This document shows positions 52,967 to 60,774 of a stretch of DNA of 64,000 nucleotides, in pieces (positions within the stretch are counted from its first letter, which is position 1; the number at the start of each line of letters is the position of its first letter). A program made the translations under genes and the position numbers. Source of the DNA: Luteibacter sp. dw_328 (lineage in GTDB: Bacteria; Pseudomonadota; Gammaproteobacteria; Xanthomonadales; Rhodanobacteraceae); contig NZ_JAAVUW010000002.1 of NCBI RefSeq assembly GCF_018449605.1, forward strand, positions 434,001-498,000. The letters run 5' to 3'. The notes below the pieces were generated by a model. The model was not told where the DNA came from. It did no database searches and saw only the letters and a program-made list of their open reading frames with translations.

Positions 52967-53812
52967 ATGAACACACCCACGACTGTTTCGACCGACGCCC
53001 CGCGCGGCAGCATCACCTCCGTAGGCATGGGCATCACCCTGGGTTCGCACCTGACGCCGATCGCGCGCAACTATATCGAGACCGCTGACGTCGTCTTCGC
53101 CGCGCTCTCGGACCACGTGGTGGAACTCTGGCTGCAACGCCTGAATCCCGAAGTCCGTAGCCTCCAGCCTTACTACAAGCCCGGCAAGTCGCGCATGAAG
53201 ACCTATCGTGAATGGGTCGAGGTGATGATGACCGAGGTGCGGGCAGGCAAGCGCGTATGCGCCGTCTTCTACGGCCACCCCGGCATCTTTGCCTGGTCGC
53301 CGCATAAGGTCATCGAGGTTGCTCGCGCCGAAGGCTACGAGGCTTACATGGAGCCCGGTATTTCCGCCGAAGACTGCCTGTACGCCGATCTCGGTATCGA
53401 TCCGGCGCGCTTCGGCTGCCAGCATCTCGAGGCGAGCCAGCTGCTCTTCTTCGAGCGCAGCCTGGATACGACCGGTCATGTGATCCTCTGGCAGCTCGGC
53501 GTCGTCGGTGACCGCTCGCTCGGCCGCTTCCGCACGCCCGACGCATACCGGGAACTGCTGACGGAGCGCCTGTGCCTGGACTATCCGGCCGATCACGAGG
53601 TGATCGTCTATCGCGCGCCGACACTGCCGATCGAAGGGCCGCACATCCAGCACGTGAAACTGCGTGACTTCGTTTCCGCCGAGTACACGGGCCACGAGAC
53701 GCTCGTCATCCCGCCTGCGCAGGCGCTGAAGCCAAATGCCGTCTGGCGTGCGCGCCTCGATGCGCTCGATGCCATCCATGGCTCGGGTGTCGAGCCGGCC
53801 GTTACAGCGTAA
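52967..53812 (+). CDS. Borosin-type peptide backbone N-methyltransferase (SonM/OphMA-like)
   Basis: A 281-residue SAM-dependent enzyme of the tetrapyrrole methylase fold: SVGMGITLGSHLT at the N-terminus, FYGHPGIFAWSPHK and EPGISAEDCLYADLGID are SAM-site motifs. It is not a cobalamin or siroheme enzyme: the spacing Arg76-x3-Tyr80 then Tyr102 (22 residues later) equals the catalytic Arg72/Tyr76/Tyr98 of OphMA, and sequence such as YIETADVVFAAL, LWLQRLNPEV and HLEASQLLFFE closely follows SonM of Shewanella. OphMA carries its own substrate at the C-terminus; this one ends at Ala281 without a core, so it must act in trans, on the three small proteins flanking it. It would methylate backbone amides. 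Confidence 0.85.
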   Translation: MNTPTTVSTDAPRGSITSVGMGITLGSHLTPIARNYIETADVVFAALSDHVVELWLQRLNPEVRSLQPYYKPGKSRMKTYREWVEVMMTEVRAGKRVCAVFYGHPGIFAWSPHKVIEVARAEGYEAYMEPGISAEDCLYADLGIDPARFGCQHLEASQLLFFERSLDTTGHVILWQLGVVGDRSLGRFRTPDAYRELLTERLCLDYPADHEVIVYRAPTLPIEGPHIQHVKLRDFVSAEYTGHETLVIPPAQALKPNAVWRARLDALDAIHGSGVEPAVTA

Positions 53813-53848
53813 GTGCCAACCAACCTAACCAACCATCAGGGGAAGAAC

Positions 53849-54082
53849 ATGCGCGATACCGTCGAATTGCTGGAAGCCATTGGGCGTGACGCCACCTTGC
53901 GTCGTGCATCACCCGAAGTGCTGGCACGCACACTCGAGGCTATTCATGCCTCGCCAGCACTGCTTGAACTGGTCGCTCACGGCGACGTCACCGCCCTGAC
54001 AGGGGAACTGGGTCTGACGGACAAATACGTCGAGCACCGGAGCCAGACGGCGCATGAGGATGAAGATTCTCTCTTCAACTGA
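53849..54082 (+). CDS. Borosin-type RiPP precursor, copy 2
   Basis: A 77-residue paralogue of copies 1 and 3, 36 bp after the methyltransferase stop. The first 25 residues are identical to the others; residues 26-55 vary (LARTLEAIHASPALLELV); the tail is YVEHRSQTAHEDEDSLFN, with an extra acidic pair and SLFN in place of SLLN. ATG at 53849 with AGGGGAAG upstream; the longer frame to 53813 is rejected. It is probably co-transcribed with the methyltransferase and copy 3. Confidence 0.72.
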   Translation: MRDTVELLEAIGRDATLRRASPEVLARTLEAIHASPALLELVAHGDVTALTGELGLTDKYVEHRSQTAHEDEDSLFN

Positions 54083-54146
54083 GAGAACGTCGGTCTGGTC
54101 CTCGACCGAGGCCAGCCAAGATAAACAAACCAACGAAGGGAATAAC

Positions 54147-54377
54147 ATGCGCGATACCGTCGAACTGCTTGAGGCCATTGGCCGCGATGCCACGTTGCGT
54201 CGTGCCTCGCCCGAGGTACTGGTGCGTGCGCTCGAGGCTACGCATGCTTCGCGTGGACTGCTCGAACTGGTCGCCAACGGCGACAATGCGACGCTCGCGA
54301 GCGAGCTGGGTCTGACCGACAGATATGTCGAGCACCAGAGCCAGACAGGCGCGCATGAAGATTCGCTCCTGAACTAG
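54147..54377 (+). CDS. Borosin-type RiPP precursor, copy 3
   Basis: A 76-residue paralogue, 64 bp after copy 2. Shares the 25-residue N-terminus and the NGDNATLASELGLTD turn; tail YVEHQSQTGAHEDSLLN, closer to copy 1. ATG at 54147, GAAGGG upstream; the frame is open to 54054 but the added residues come from the copy 2 region and are not coding. A hairpin at 54408-54428 follows. Confidence 0.72.
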   Translation: MRDTVELLEAIGRDATLRRASPEVLVRALEATHASRGLLELVANGDNATLASELGLTDRYVEHQSQTGAHEDSLLN

Positions 54378-54407
54378 ATTCGGTCCGAACTAAAAGAAAG
54401 CCAGGAT

Positions 54408-54428
54408 CGGCCGCCGCAATGGCGGCCG
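54408..54428 (+). terminator. Hairpin after the last precursor gene
   Basis: CGGCCGCC-GCAAT-GGCGGCCG is an 8-bp perfect stem with a 5-base loop, 31 bp after the stop of copy 3. It is not followed by a T tract, so it may stabilise the RNA end or stop transcription with Rho. Confidence 0.5.
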
Positions 54429-54569
54429 AGTCCTCTTGCATCCCTGCAAGATAGTCGACGCCCGTTGTGAATACGACCAACCGGCTTAAGATTTTTGCAG
54501 CGCAGCGTGACACCTCTCCGCTTTAGCGTCTTAATCTGTCCCCAGGGGATTTAGATCGATCCAAGCTAG

Positions 54570-54585
54570 TGTGATTTGCATCACG
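54570..54585. promoter_or_regulatory. CRP/Clp-like binding site
   Basis: TGTGATTTGCATCACG fits TGTGA-N6-TCACA with one mismatch. It lies about 550 bp upstream of the TonB-dependent receptor gene of the glycan locus and 193 bp after precursor copy 3. Global carbon regulation of the receptor and the downstream GH92/GH2 genes is a reasonable inference; the distance to the receptor is long. Confidence 0.5.
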
Positions 54586-55133
54586 TCGCAGCCGCGAAGG
54601 TGTGCATTGGCTTGGACTGGGGTGGGGAGGGCAGAGGGCTGTGCGCATCGTGCGCCACCCGGAACGTTGCCGCTTCCTGCCGGGCCTGTCTTGGGGAAGG
54701 GGAAGCCGCCACATGAAAGCAAGCACCACCTGTACGTCCATGAGCACCAGCCCGCGCGAAGCGCGCGTGACCGTGTTCATGAGGTCTTTTGACCGCGGCG
54801 CGGATCGTTGCCGCCGACTTCCGCCTAGCAGTCAGTAGGCGGACATAGAGATTCTGCCGCTGCGTTGCCTCTCGTCCACTGACGACGGCAACAACGGGAA
54901 ACGTTGCCCTGCGTTCGGTGCAGTGGGTCTTTCCGCGGCGCACCCAGGGCTATGAACCACGCATCGTTGACGACCGCAGGTGCCGCCTGCCGCCGTAAAT
55001 TTGGATCGATTGAAATGCGGGAAATAAGGAGGACGCATGCCGACATAGGTCGCGCATCTGCAGCAGTGATGTAACGGGGGATCATCGCGCCGACTTCAAG
55101 AACGGCGCACACCACTGAGGGAAATAAAAAGAA
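54586..55133. other. Long upstream region of the glycan-use locus
   Basis: No gene is supported in about 550 bp; open frames on both strands here have no Shine-Dalgarno and poor codon use. An imperfect dyad ATTTGGATCGATTGAAAT at 54999-55016, centred on ATCGAT, might be an operator of a LacI-type regulator of the locus, but no such regulator gene is nearby. The AT-rich end (GAGGGAAATAAAAAGAA, about 55118-55134) leads into the receptor start. Confidence 0.3.
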
Positions 55134-58100
55134 ATGACTTATCTGCCACACATGCTCAAGCGCAAGCCGCTTTGCGCCGCGCTCGCCTCGGCCACCTTGT
55201 CGTTCGTCGGTTTCATGGGGGTCCCGACGGCGGCTTTCGCGCAGGCATCCGCGCCCGTCACGACGACAGCGCCCGCGCCGGCACAAACGACTGATAGCTC
55301 GACGGCAACGAAAAACGATAAGGACAAGAAGGCAGATAAGCAGAGCAACGACACCGCGGCCGGTCCAACGAATCTGGACACCGTCGTCGTCACGAGTTAT
55401 CGCCAGTCGATCGACCAGAACGTGCTGGACAAGCGCGATGCGAACTCCATCGTCGAGGTCATCAACGCGCAGAACATCTCGCAGTTCCCCGCGAAGAACA
55501 TCGCCGATGCGCTTGCGCACGTGCCTGGCGTGGTCATCAGCCGTGAGTCGGGTGAAGGCAAAACCGTCAGCATTCGTGGCCTTGCGCCCGAGCTGACACT
55601 GACCGAACTGAACGGTAACTACGTGGCCTCGGCAGATACCTCCGCCGGTCTGACGCGCTCGTTCAACTACACCCTGATGCCGGCGAACATGTTCTCCGAG
55701 ATCAAGCTCTACAAGAGCCTCGAAGCCCGCCTGGACGAAGGCGGCATCGGCGGCAACGTCGACCTGCACACGCGCCGTCCGCTGGAAATGAAGGCCAATG
55801 ACGGCTTTGTGTCCATCAACGCGGCTGGCTCGGACAACAGCAGCAAGAAGACCCCGCAGACCTCGGCCCTGTGGTCGTGGAAGAACAAGGACGAGACGTT
55901 CGGCTTCCTCGTCGCGGGTTCGTACCAGAAGCGTCGCGACATCGATTACACGGCCAAGGCCGATAGCTGGCACTGGTGGAGCAATGACTGTACGAGCCAG
56001 GCCACGTGTACCGCACCGCCGACGGACGTGCATGGCAAGCCGTACGGTCCCGACGTGGCGCCCAATCTCGACCTGTGGTCCGGCGGCGGTGTCGTCGACC
56101 AGGGTGGCAAGGTCGATTCGGGCTACTGGATGCCGCAGCAGTTCTCCACGAGTCGTAACGAGCTGGACCTGAAGACCAAGGGCGCCCAGGCGACCATGCA
56201 ATTCAAGCCCATCGACCATTTGCTGCTGACGGGTAACTACTTTCGCTTCGAGCGGCAGCAGACCCAGATCACCAACACGCTGGAAGTGCCCGAGTGGGGC
56301 CTGCCGAGCAACAGCAATTACGCGGACCAGCAGGGCAGGTTGCTCGCACCCAATGGCCTGACGTTCGATCCGTCGCACACCATCGTCACCGGCGCGAACT
56401 ACGTCCTGCCGCCGAAGGGCGTGGGTTGTAATTCGCTGACCAACCCGTCTACCGGCGCAGCGCGTCAAGCCGTGGATACCTGCTCCACCGAGATTCCCTG
56501 GCTCAATGGCAGCTACAACGTCGAGAAGGCCACCTCTCAGACCCTCAACCTCGAAGGTGAGTGGGACAACGGCGGCAGCCTCAGCGGCTCGTTTAACTTC
56601 GGGCGTACCTGGGCCACGGGCGGTCCGTCGGTGCAGTTGAGCATGGCCGCGAAGCCGCGCAACTTCGTCAATGGCCAGTGGGTGGACGGCAGCAACGGCG
56701 CGGCGTGGACCCTCAATGGCAAGCCGACCCTCTCCGCCTCGCCGGACGTGCTCCAGAACATGCTGGCCGGTGCGGGGCAGGTGGATCTGGGCTCGACCGG
56801 TTCCAACATGGTCAATACCAGCAACTCCCAGAACTTCGCCCAGGCCGATCTCACCTGGGCCTTCGATTCGACCTGGTTCCAGTCGCTGCAGTTCGGTTTC
56901 AAGTACCGCGACAACCACGCTGAGCAGACGAACAACGAGCAGCGCTGGTACTGCAAGGGCACGACGCTGCAGTTCCAGACCTGCGATCCCAACGCCGGCC
57001 AGTTGCCCGCGGGCTTCCTCCAGGCGAATTCGCTCGACGGGACCAACGAGGCCTATAGCGATAGCACGTTCCCGGCGATCAACTACCCGGCGTACTACAA
57101 CTATCTCAACCAGACCTACGACCGGGTGCTCTACAACCACCCCGATGACAAGTCGTCGATCCAGGAGAAGATCGCCGCGGCATATGTGCAGGCTAACTTC
57201 GACACCGGTACGATCCGCGGCAACGTGGGCCTGCGTTTCGTCAGCACGGGGCAGGACCTCACGGTTGCGGATGAAATCACCACCAACAACGCGGACTACT
57301 ACCACGACGCGGGCGGCAACATCCTGATCTGCCCGACCACCGGCAAGAATATTGCCGGCGGCGCCTGCGCGCCGGGTGACTTCCAGTACCAGCCACGCGA
57401 GGTGGCGGTCGTGCAGACGTTCGACAACAGCACCACGCGCAAGCGCTACAACAAGGCATTGCCTAGCTTCAATATCGCGTGGAACGTCCTGGACGACGTC
57501 GTCGTTCGCGCGGCGGGTTCGCAGGCGCTGGCTCGCGCCAATTACACCGACCTTGCCCAGTTGGGCAGCCTGACCAACTACACCCAGGCGTACTACGACG
57601 ATCGCAAACAGTTCGGCTCACCCCTGCCGGGCTGGTACGGCAGTGGTGCCAATGCGGACCTGAAGCCGTTCACAGCGACCCAGTTCGATCTGGCGACAGA
57701 GTGGTACTACGCACCGCATTCGGTGGTGGGTATCGATCTGTTCCAGAAGAAGGTGAAGAACTTCGTCGTACCGGTCACCGTCAACAACATCAATGTGGAC
57801 GTTAACGGCACGCCGACGAACTTCATGCAGTACAGCACCAATGCCAACGGACGCTCCGGTACCTCCAAGGGCATCGAGTTTTACACACAGCACACGTGGG
57901 ACTCGGGTTTTGGCTACATCGCCAACTACACGCTCAACCACACCACGGAAACCCCGGTTTCCCTGGGCGACACACAGGTCGGCAAATCCGAACTGATCGG
58001 CAGCGCCAAGTACGCGGCCAACGTGTCGGTGTTCTACGAAAAGAACGGTCTGCTGCTCCGCGCCAGTGACAACTTCACCGGCCGGACCATGCAGGGCCTG

Positions 58101-58325
58101 ACGGCGGGGCTGCCGATTTATTCGGCGCCGTATCACCAGATCGACCTGAACGGTGATTACGAGTTCAACAAGCACTTCGTGGTGACCGCGTCGGTGATCA
58201 ACCTGTCGAAGTCGACGCCGCACGAGTACCTGGGCAACGACACGACGGCACGACTGGTCAGCCTCGAATACGCGGGACGCCAGTACTACGTCGGCATCAC
58301 GTACAAGTTCGGTGATGGTGGTTAA
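55134..58325 (+). CDS. TonB-dependent receptor, probable glycan importer
   Basis: A 1063-residue receptor. Signal peptide (ATLSFVGFMGVPTAAFAQA), a long Ala/Thr/Lys-rich linker (residues 40-75), TonB box LDTVVVTSYRQSI, plug domain (NISQFPAKNIADALAHVPGV, VSIRGLAPELTLTELNGNYV, EGGIGGNVDLHTRRPLE) and an extended barrel ending YAGRQYYVGITYKF. The GVVISRE/ISQFPAKNIADAL form of plug is the kind found with carbohydrate-use loci in Xanthomonadales. Its position before GH92 and GH2 genes supports uptake of mannose-containing oligosaccharides. ATG at 55134 has AGGGAAAT upstream. Confidence 0.92.
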   Translation: MTYLPHMLKRKPLCAALASATLSFVGFMGVPTAAFAQASAPVTTTAPAPAQTTDSSTATKNDKDKKADKQSNDTAAGPTNLDTVVVTSYRQSIDQNVLDKRDANSIVEVINAQNISQFPAKNIADALAHVPGVVISRESGEGKTVSIRGLAPELTLTELNGNYVASADTSAGLTRSFNYTLMPANMFSEIKLYKSLEARLDEGGIGGNVDLHTRRPLEMKANDGFVSINAAGSDNSSKKTPQTSALWSWKNKDETFGFLVAGSYQKRRDIDYTAKADSWHWWSNDCTSQATCTAPPTDVHGKPYGPDVAPNLDLWSGGGVVDQGGKVDSGYWMPQQFSTSRNELDLKTKGAQATMQFKPIDHLLLTGNYFRFERQQTQITNTLEVPEWGLPSNSNYADQQGRLLAPNGLTFDPSHTIVTGANYVLPPKGVGCNSLTNPSTGAARQAVDTCSTEIPWLNGSYNVEKATSQTLNLEGEWDNGGSLSGSFNFGRTWATGGPSVQLSMAAKPRNFVNGQWVDGSNGAAWTLNGKPTLSASPDVLQNMLAGAGQVDLGSTGSNMVNTSNSQNFAQADLTWAFDSTWFQSLQFGFKYRDNHAEQTNNEQRWYCKGTTLQFQTCDPNAGQLPAGFLQANSLDGTNEAYSDSTFPAINYPAYYNYLNQTYDRVLYNHPDDKSSIQEKIAAAYVQANFDTGTIRGNVGLRFVSTGQDLTVADEITTNNADYYHDAGGNILICPTTGKNIAGGACAPGDFQYQPREVAVVQTFDNSTTRKRYNKALPSFNIAWNVLDDVVVRAAGSQALARANYTDLAQLGSLTNYTQAYYDDRKQFGSPLPGWYGSGANADLKPFTATQFDLATEWYYAPHSVVGIDLFQKKVKNFVVPVTVNNINVDVNGTPTNFMQYSTNANGRSGTSKGIEFYTQHTWDSGFGYIANYTLNHTTETPVSLGDTQVGKSELIGSAKYAANVSVFYEKNGLLLRASDNFTGRTMQGLTAGLPIYSAPYHQIDLNGDYEFNKHFVVTASVINLSKSTPHEYLGNDTTARLVSLEYAGRQYYVGITYKFGDGG

Positions 58326-58334
58326 AGAAAGCCC

Positions 58335-58367
58335 AGCGGGGTCAGGTGCACAGCCTGGCCCCGCTTT
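58335..58367 (+). terminator. Strong hairpin between the receptor and GH92 genes
   Basis: AGCGGGGTCAGG and CCTGGCCCCGCT form a 12-bp stem with one G-T wobble, a 7-base loop, and are followed by TTTCGTTT. It lies 10 bp after the receptor stop. This would end or attenuate transcription, so GH92/GH2 expression would be lower than receptor expression, or would rely on read-through. Confidence 0.75.
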
Positions 58368-58391
58368 CGTTTCCGTCCCCAGGAAAACAGC

Positions 58392-60764
58392 ATGAATCTC
58401 CCGCGCCCACGTCTTCCTAGTCGCCACGCTCTCGCGGTGGCACTTTCGGTCTTCGCGCTCGGAGCGATCAGCGCGGTCCACGCCGGTAACGGCAAACACA
58501 CGGCTCCGGCCACCTCATCCGTCGACGAAGCCAATCCGCTGGTCGGCACCGCGCCACTGGATAAGAAAGAGTTCATCGGCAATGCGCCGCCCCCCGGTGA
58601 ACCGCTGTATTCGGGCATGACCTCGCCCGGTGCGAGCTTGCCGCAAAGCTCGACCGACGCCGCACCCGTCAATATCAATGCCGACCTGAGCTTTGCCACT
58701 GGCGTTCCAGTGGCCTATGTCTATGGGCGCCCGGCCATGATCGGTTTCACCGGCGGTGGTTCGACGTACGGTGCGCGCGCCGCGCCGATGATCATGCCCG
58801 TGGTGGGCGACTGGACCGTGCCGCCGGACTACGCCGCGTCCTATTACGACAAGTCGACCGAGAAGGCCTCCCCGGGCTACTACGCCGTCGATCTCGCCAC
58901 GTTCCACACCCGCGCCGAACTGACGGTGACGCAGTGGACCAGCCTGATGCGCTTCACCTTTCCGGCGAGCCATCGCTCGAACGTGGTGGTCAATCTTCGT
59001 CGCGCGGGCGGCGATGTGGAAGTCGTCGGTGACCGCACGATCCGAGGTGTCGATACCGGCAACCACGGGAACCACGATGCGGACGGTCCGTACTTCGTGG
59101 CGGAGTTCTCGCGTCCTTTCGCTGCGTTCGGTACGTTCCACGCCGACGTCAACGACAAGGGCGAGGGCCTCGGTCATGAAGACGTGCAGACGGGCCAGCG
59201 CAAGGTGACCGGCAACTATGCCGGCGCCTATGTCACCTTCGATACCAAGGACGGCGATCAGGTACTGGTGAGGATCGCCCACGGCCACAGTGCGGACGAA
59301 GCCGACCAGCGGCTGCATGCAGCGGAGGGGGATTTCGACAGCGTGCACGCCAAGGCGCGCGCGGCATGGGCTCAGCTGTTCGATCGTGTCGAAGTCACTG
59401 GCGGTACGCCGAAGCAGCGTGCGCTGTTCTATTCGACGCTGTATCACTCCTTTGCAAGTCCGCGCGTGGTTGCGCGCAAGGGCGAGCAGTACACCGACGC
59501 CAACGGCCAACTCAAGGTTGCCGCGTACGATCTCTACAGCCCTGTGCCGTACTGGGACACCGGCCGCAACCAGATCGCGCTACTCATGCTGCTCCAGCCG
59601 AAGGTCGTGCAGGACATCATGCGCTCCGAGCTGGAACGGGCACGCGAACACGGTTACATGAACACCTCGTTCCACGGCGACCATGCCGTCTTCCTCTACG
59701 ACGGTGCCATGCAGCGCGGTATTCCGTTCGACTATGCAGGTGCTTATGAGGTGCTGCGCAAGAACGCCACCGACCCGAAGGGCCCGCGCGGTTACCTCGC
59801 CGAATACGACAAGAATGGCTGGATATCCGACATCGTTCCGCCGGGCAATCCCAGCCCGCCGTATGCCGGCGGTAAGGCCGGTGTCGCCACGACGCTCGAA
59901 TACGCGTGGGACGATCATGCGCTCGCCGATCTCGCCAGGCGCGTCGGCAAGAAAGACGATGCCGAGATATTCCAGCGCCGCGCGGCGAACTACCGCAACG
60001 TGTTCGATCCCTCGGTGGGCTTCTTCCGCGGCCGCACCGAGGACGGCAAGTGGATATCGCCATTCGATCCGGCGGAGCCGTACTACAACTTCATGATGAA
60101 GGAAGGCTCGGGCTGGTCCACCCTGTGGCTCGTGCCGCATGACGTACAAGGCCTGATGAACCTGCTCGGCGGGCGCGACGCGTTCAATGCAAAGCTCGAC
60201 ACCTTCTTCAACACGCCCTACGCGCCCAAGGGCATCTGCCGCGATTGCACCGGGGTGATCGGCCAGTACGTGCAGGGCAACCAGCCGGACCAGCAGGCCG
60301 CGTATCTCTACGCATGGAGCGGGCAGCCCTGGAAGACGCAGGCGCTCACACGCCGCATTCTCACCGACCTGTACGGCAGCGACGCCACCGGCTACGGCTA
60401 TCCCGGCATGGACGACCAGGGCTCGACGTCATCGTGGTACGTGCTCAGTGCCATGGGCTTCTACCCGGTCGATCCCTCCACGCCCGACTACATCATTGGC
60501 AGCCCTCTCTTCGACAGCGTTCGCTTGCACCTAGGTAACGGCAAGGTCTTCGAGATCGTTGCGCGCAACAACTCCGAGCGGAACATGTATATCCAGTCCG
60601 CTACGCTCAACGGCAAGCCGTGGACCAAGGCCTGGTTCAGCGATGCAGACATCGCGAACGGCGCCACGCTGGTACTCACGATGGGCCCCGAGCCAAGCAA
60701 GACCTGGGGCGCCGACCCGAAGGACGCACCGCCTTCCATGTCAGCCCCAAGCCCCGCCCCTTAA
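58392..60764 (+). CDS. GH92 family glycoside hydrolase (alpha-mannosidase type)
   Basis: A 790-residue exported enzyme. Signal peptide ALAVALSVFALGAISAVHA. The GH92 N-terminal domain starts with VNPLVGT-like EANPLVGTAPLDKK and the SPG-type turn (YSGMTSPGASLPQ); the (alpha/alpha)6 barrel has FYSTLYHSFASPRVV, YSPVPYWDTGRNQ and the C-terminal GYGYPGMDDQGSTSSWYVLS plus MGFYPVDP signature. GH92 enzymes are exo-alpha-mannosidases acting on N-glycan or yeast mannan linkages with calcium. Followed after 10 bp by a GH2 gene. Mannose-containing glycans are the likely substrate. Confidence 0.94.
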   Translation: MNLPRPRLPSRHALAVALSVFALGAISAVHAGNGKHTAPATSSVDEANPLVGTAPLDKKEFIGNAPPPGEPLYSGMTSPGASLPQSSTDAAPVNINADLSFATGVPVAYVYGRPAMIGFTGGGSTYGARAAPMIMPVVGDWTVPPDYAASYYDKSTEKASPGYYAVDLATFHTRAELTVTQWTSLMRFTFPASHRSNVVVNLRRAGGDVEVVGDRTIRGVDTGNHGNHDADGPYFVAEFSRPFAAFGTFHADVNDKGEGLGHEDVQTGQRKVTGNYAGAYVTFDTKDGDQVLVRIAHGHSADEADQRLHAAEGDFDSVHAKARAAWAQLFDRVEVTGGTPKQRALFYSTLYHSFASPRVVARKGEQYTDANGQLKVAAYDLYSPVPYWDTGRNQIALLMLLQPKVVQDIMRSELERAREHGYMNTSFHGDHAVFLYDGAMQRGIPFDYAGAYEVLRKNATDPKGPRGYLAEYDKNGWISDIVPPGNPSPPYAGGKAGVATTLEYAWDDHALADLARRVGKKDDAEIFQRRAANYRNVFDPSVGFFRGRTEDGKWISPFDPAEPYYNFMMKEGSGWSTLWLVPHDVQGLMNLLGGRDAFNAKLDTFFNTPYAPKGICRDCTGVIGQYVQGNQPDQQAAYLYAWSGQPWKTQALTRRILTDLYGSDATGYGYPGMDDQGSTSSWYVLSAMGFYPVDPSTPDYIIGSPLFDSVRLHLGNGKVFEIVARNNSERNMYIQSATLNGKPWTKAWFSDADIANGATLVLTMGPEPSKTWGADPKDAPPSMSAPSPAP

Positions 60765-60774
60765 GGAACAACGC

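Larger units (their letters stand above)
52641..54222 (+). repeat. Three near-identical ~75-bp direct repeats (precursor 5' ends)
   Basis: The first 75 bp of the three precursor genes (starts 52641, 53849, 54147) are almost identical at DNA level: each begins ATGCGCGATACCGTCGAA and differs from the others at only a handful of third positions. The rest of each gene has diverged more. This points to gene duplication within the locus with selection on the recognition part. Confidence 0.8.

Noticed and set aside
52967-53812. Reading the methylase as an ordinary cobalamin or siroheme biosynthesis enzyme
   Set aside because: No tetrapyrrole genes are near, the Arg/Tyr/Tyr spacing is that of peptide backbone methyltransferases, and three small paralogues flank it.
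52641-54222. The three 75-bp repeats as a CRISPR array or mobile repeat
   Set aside because: They are in-frame gene starts with their own Shine-Dalgarno sequences, unequal spacing, and no palindromic structure.
54825-57305. An 826-residue open frame on the minus strand overlapping the glycan-locus receptor
   Set aside because: Shadow of the receptor frame; most of it lies antisense to the plug and barrel motifs, and no Shine-Dalgarno or family motif is seen.
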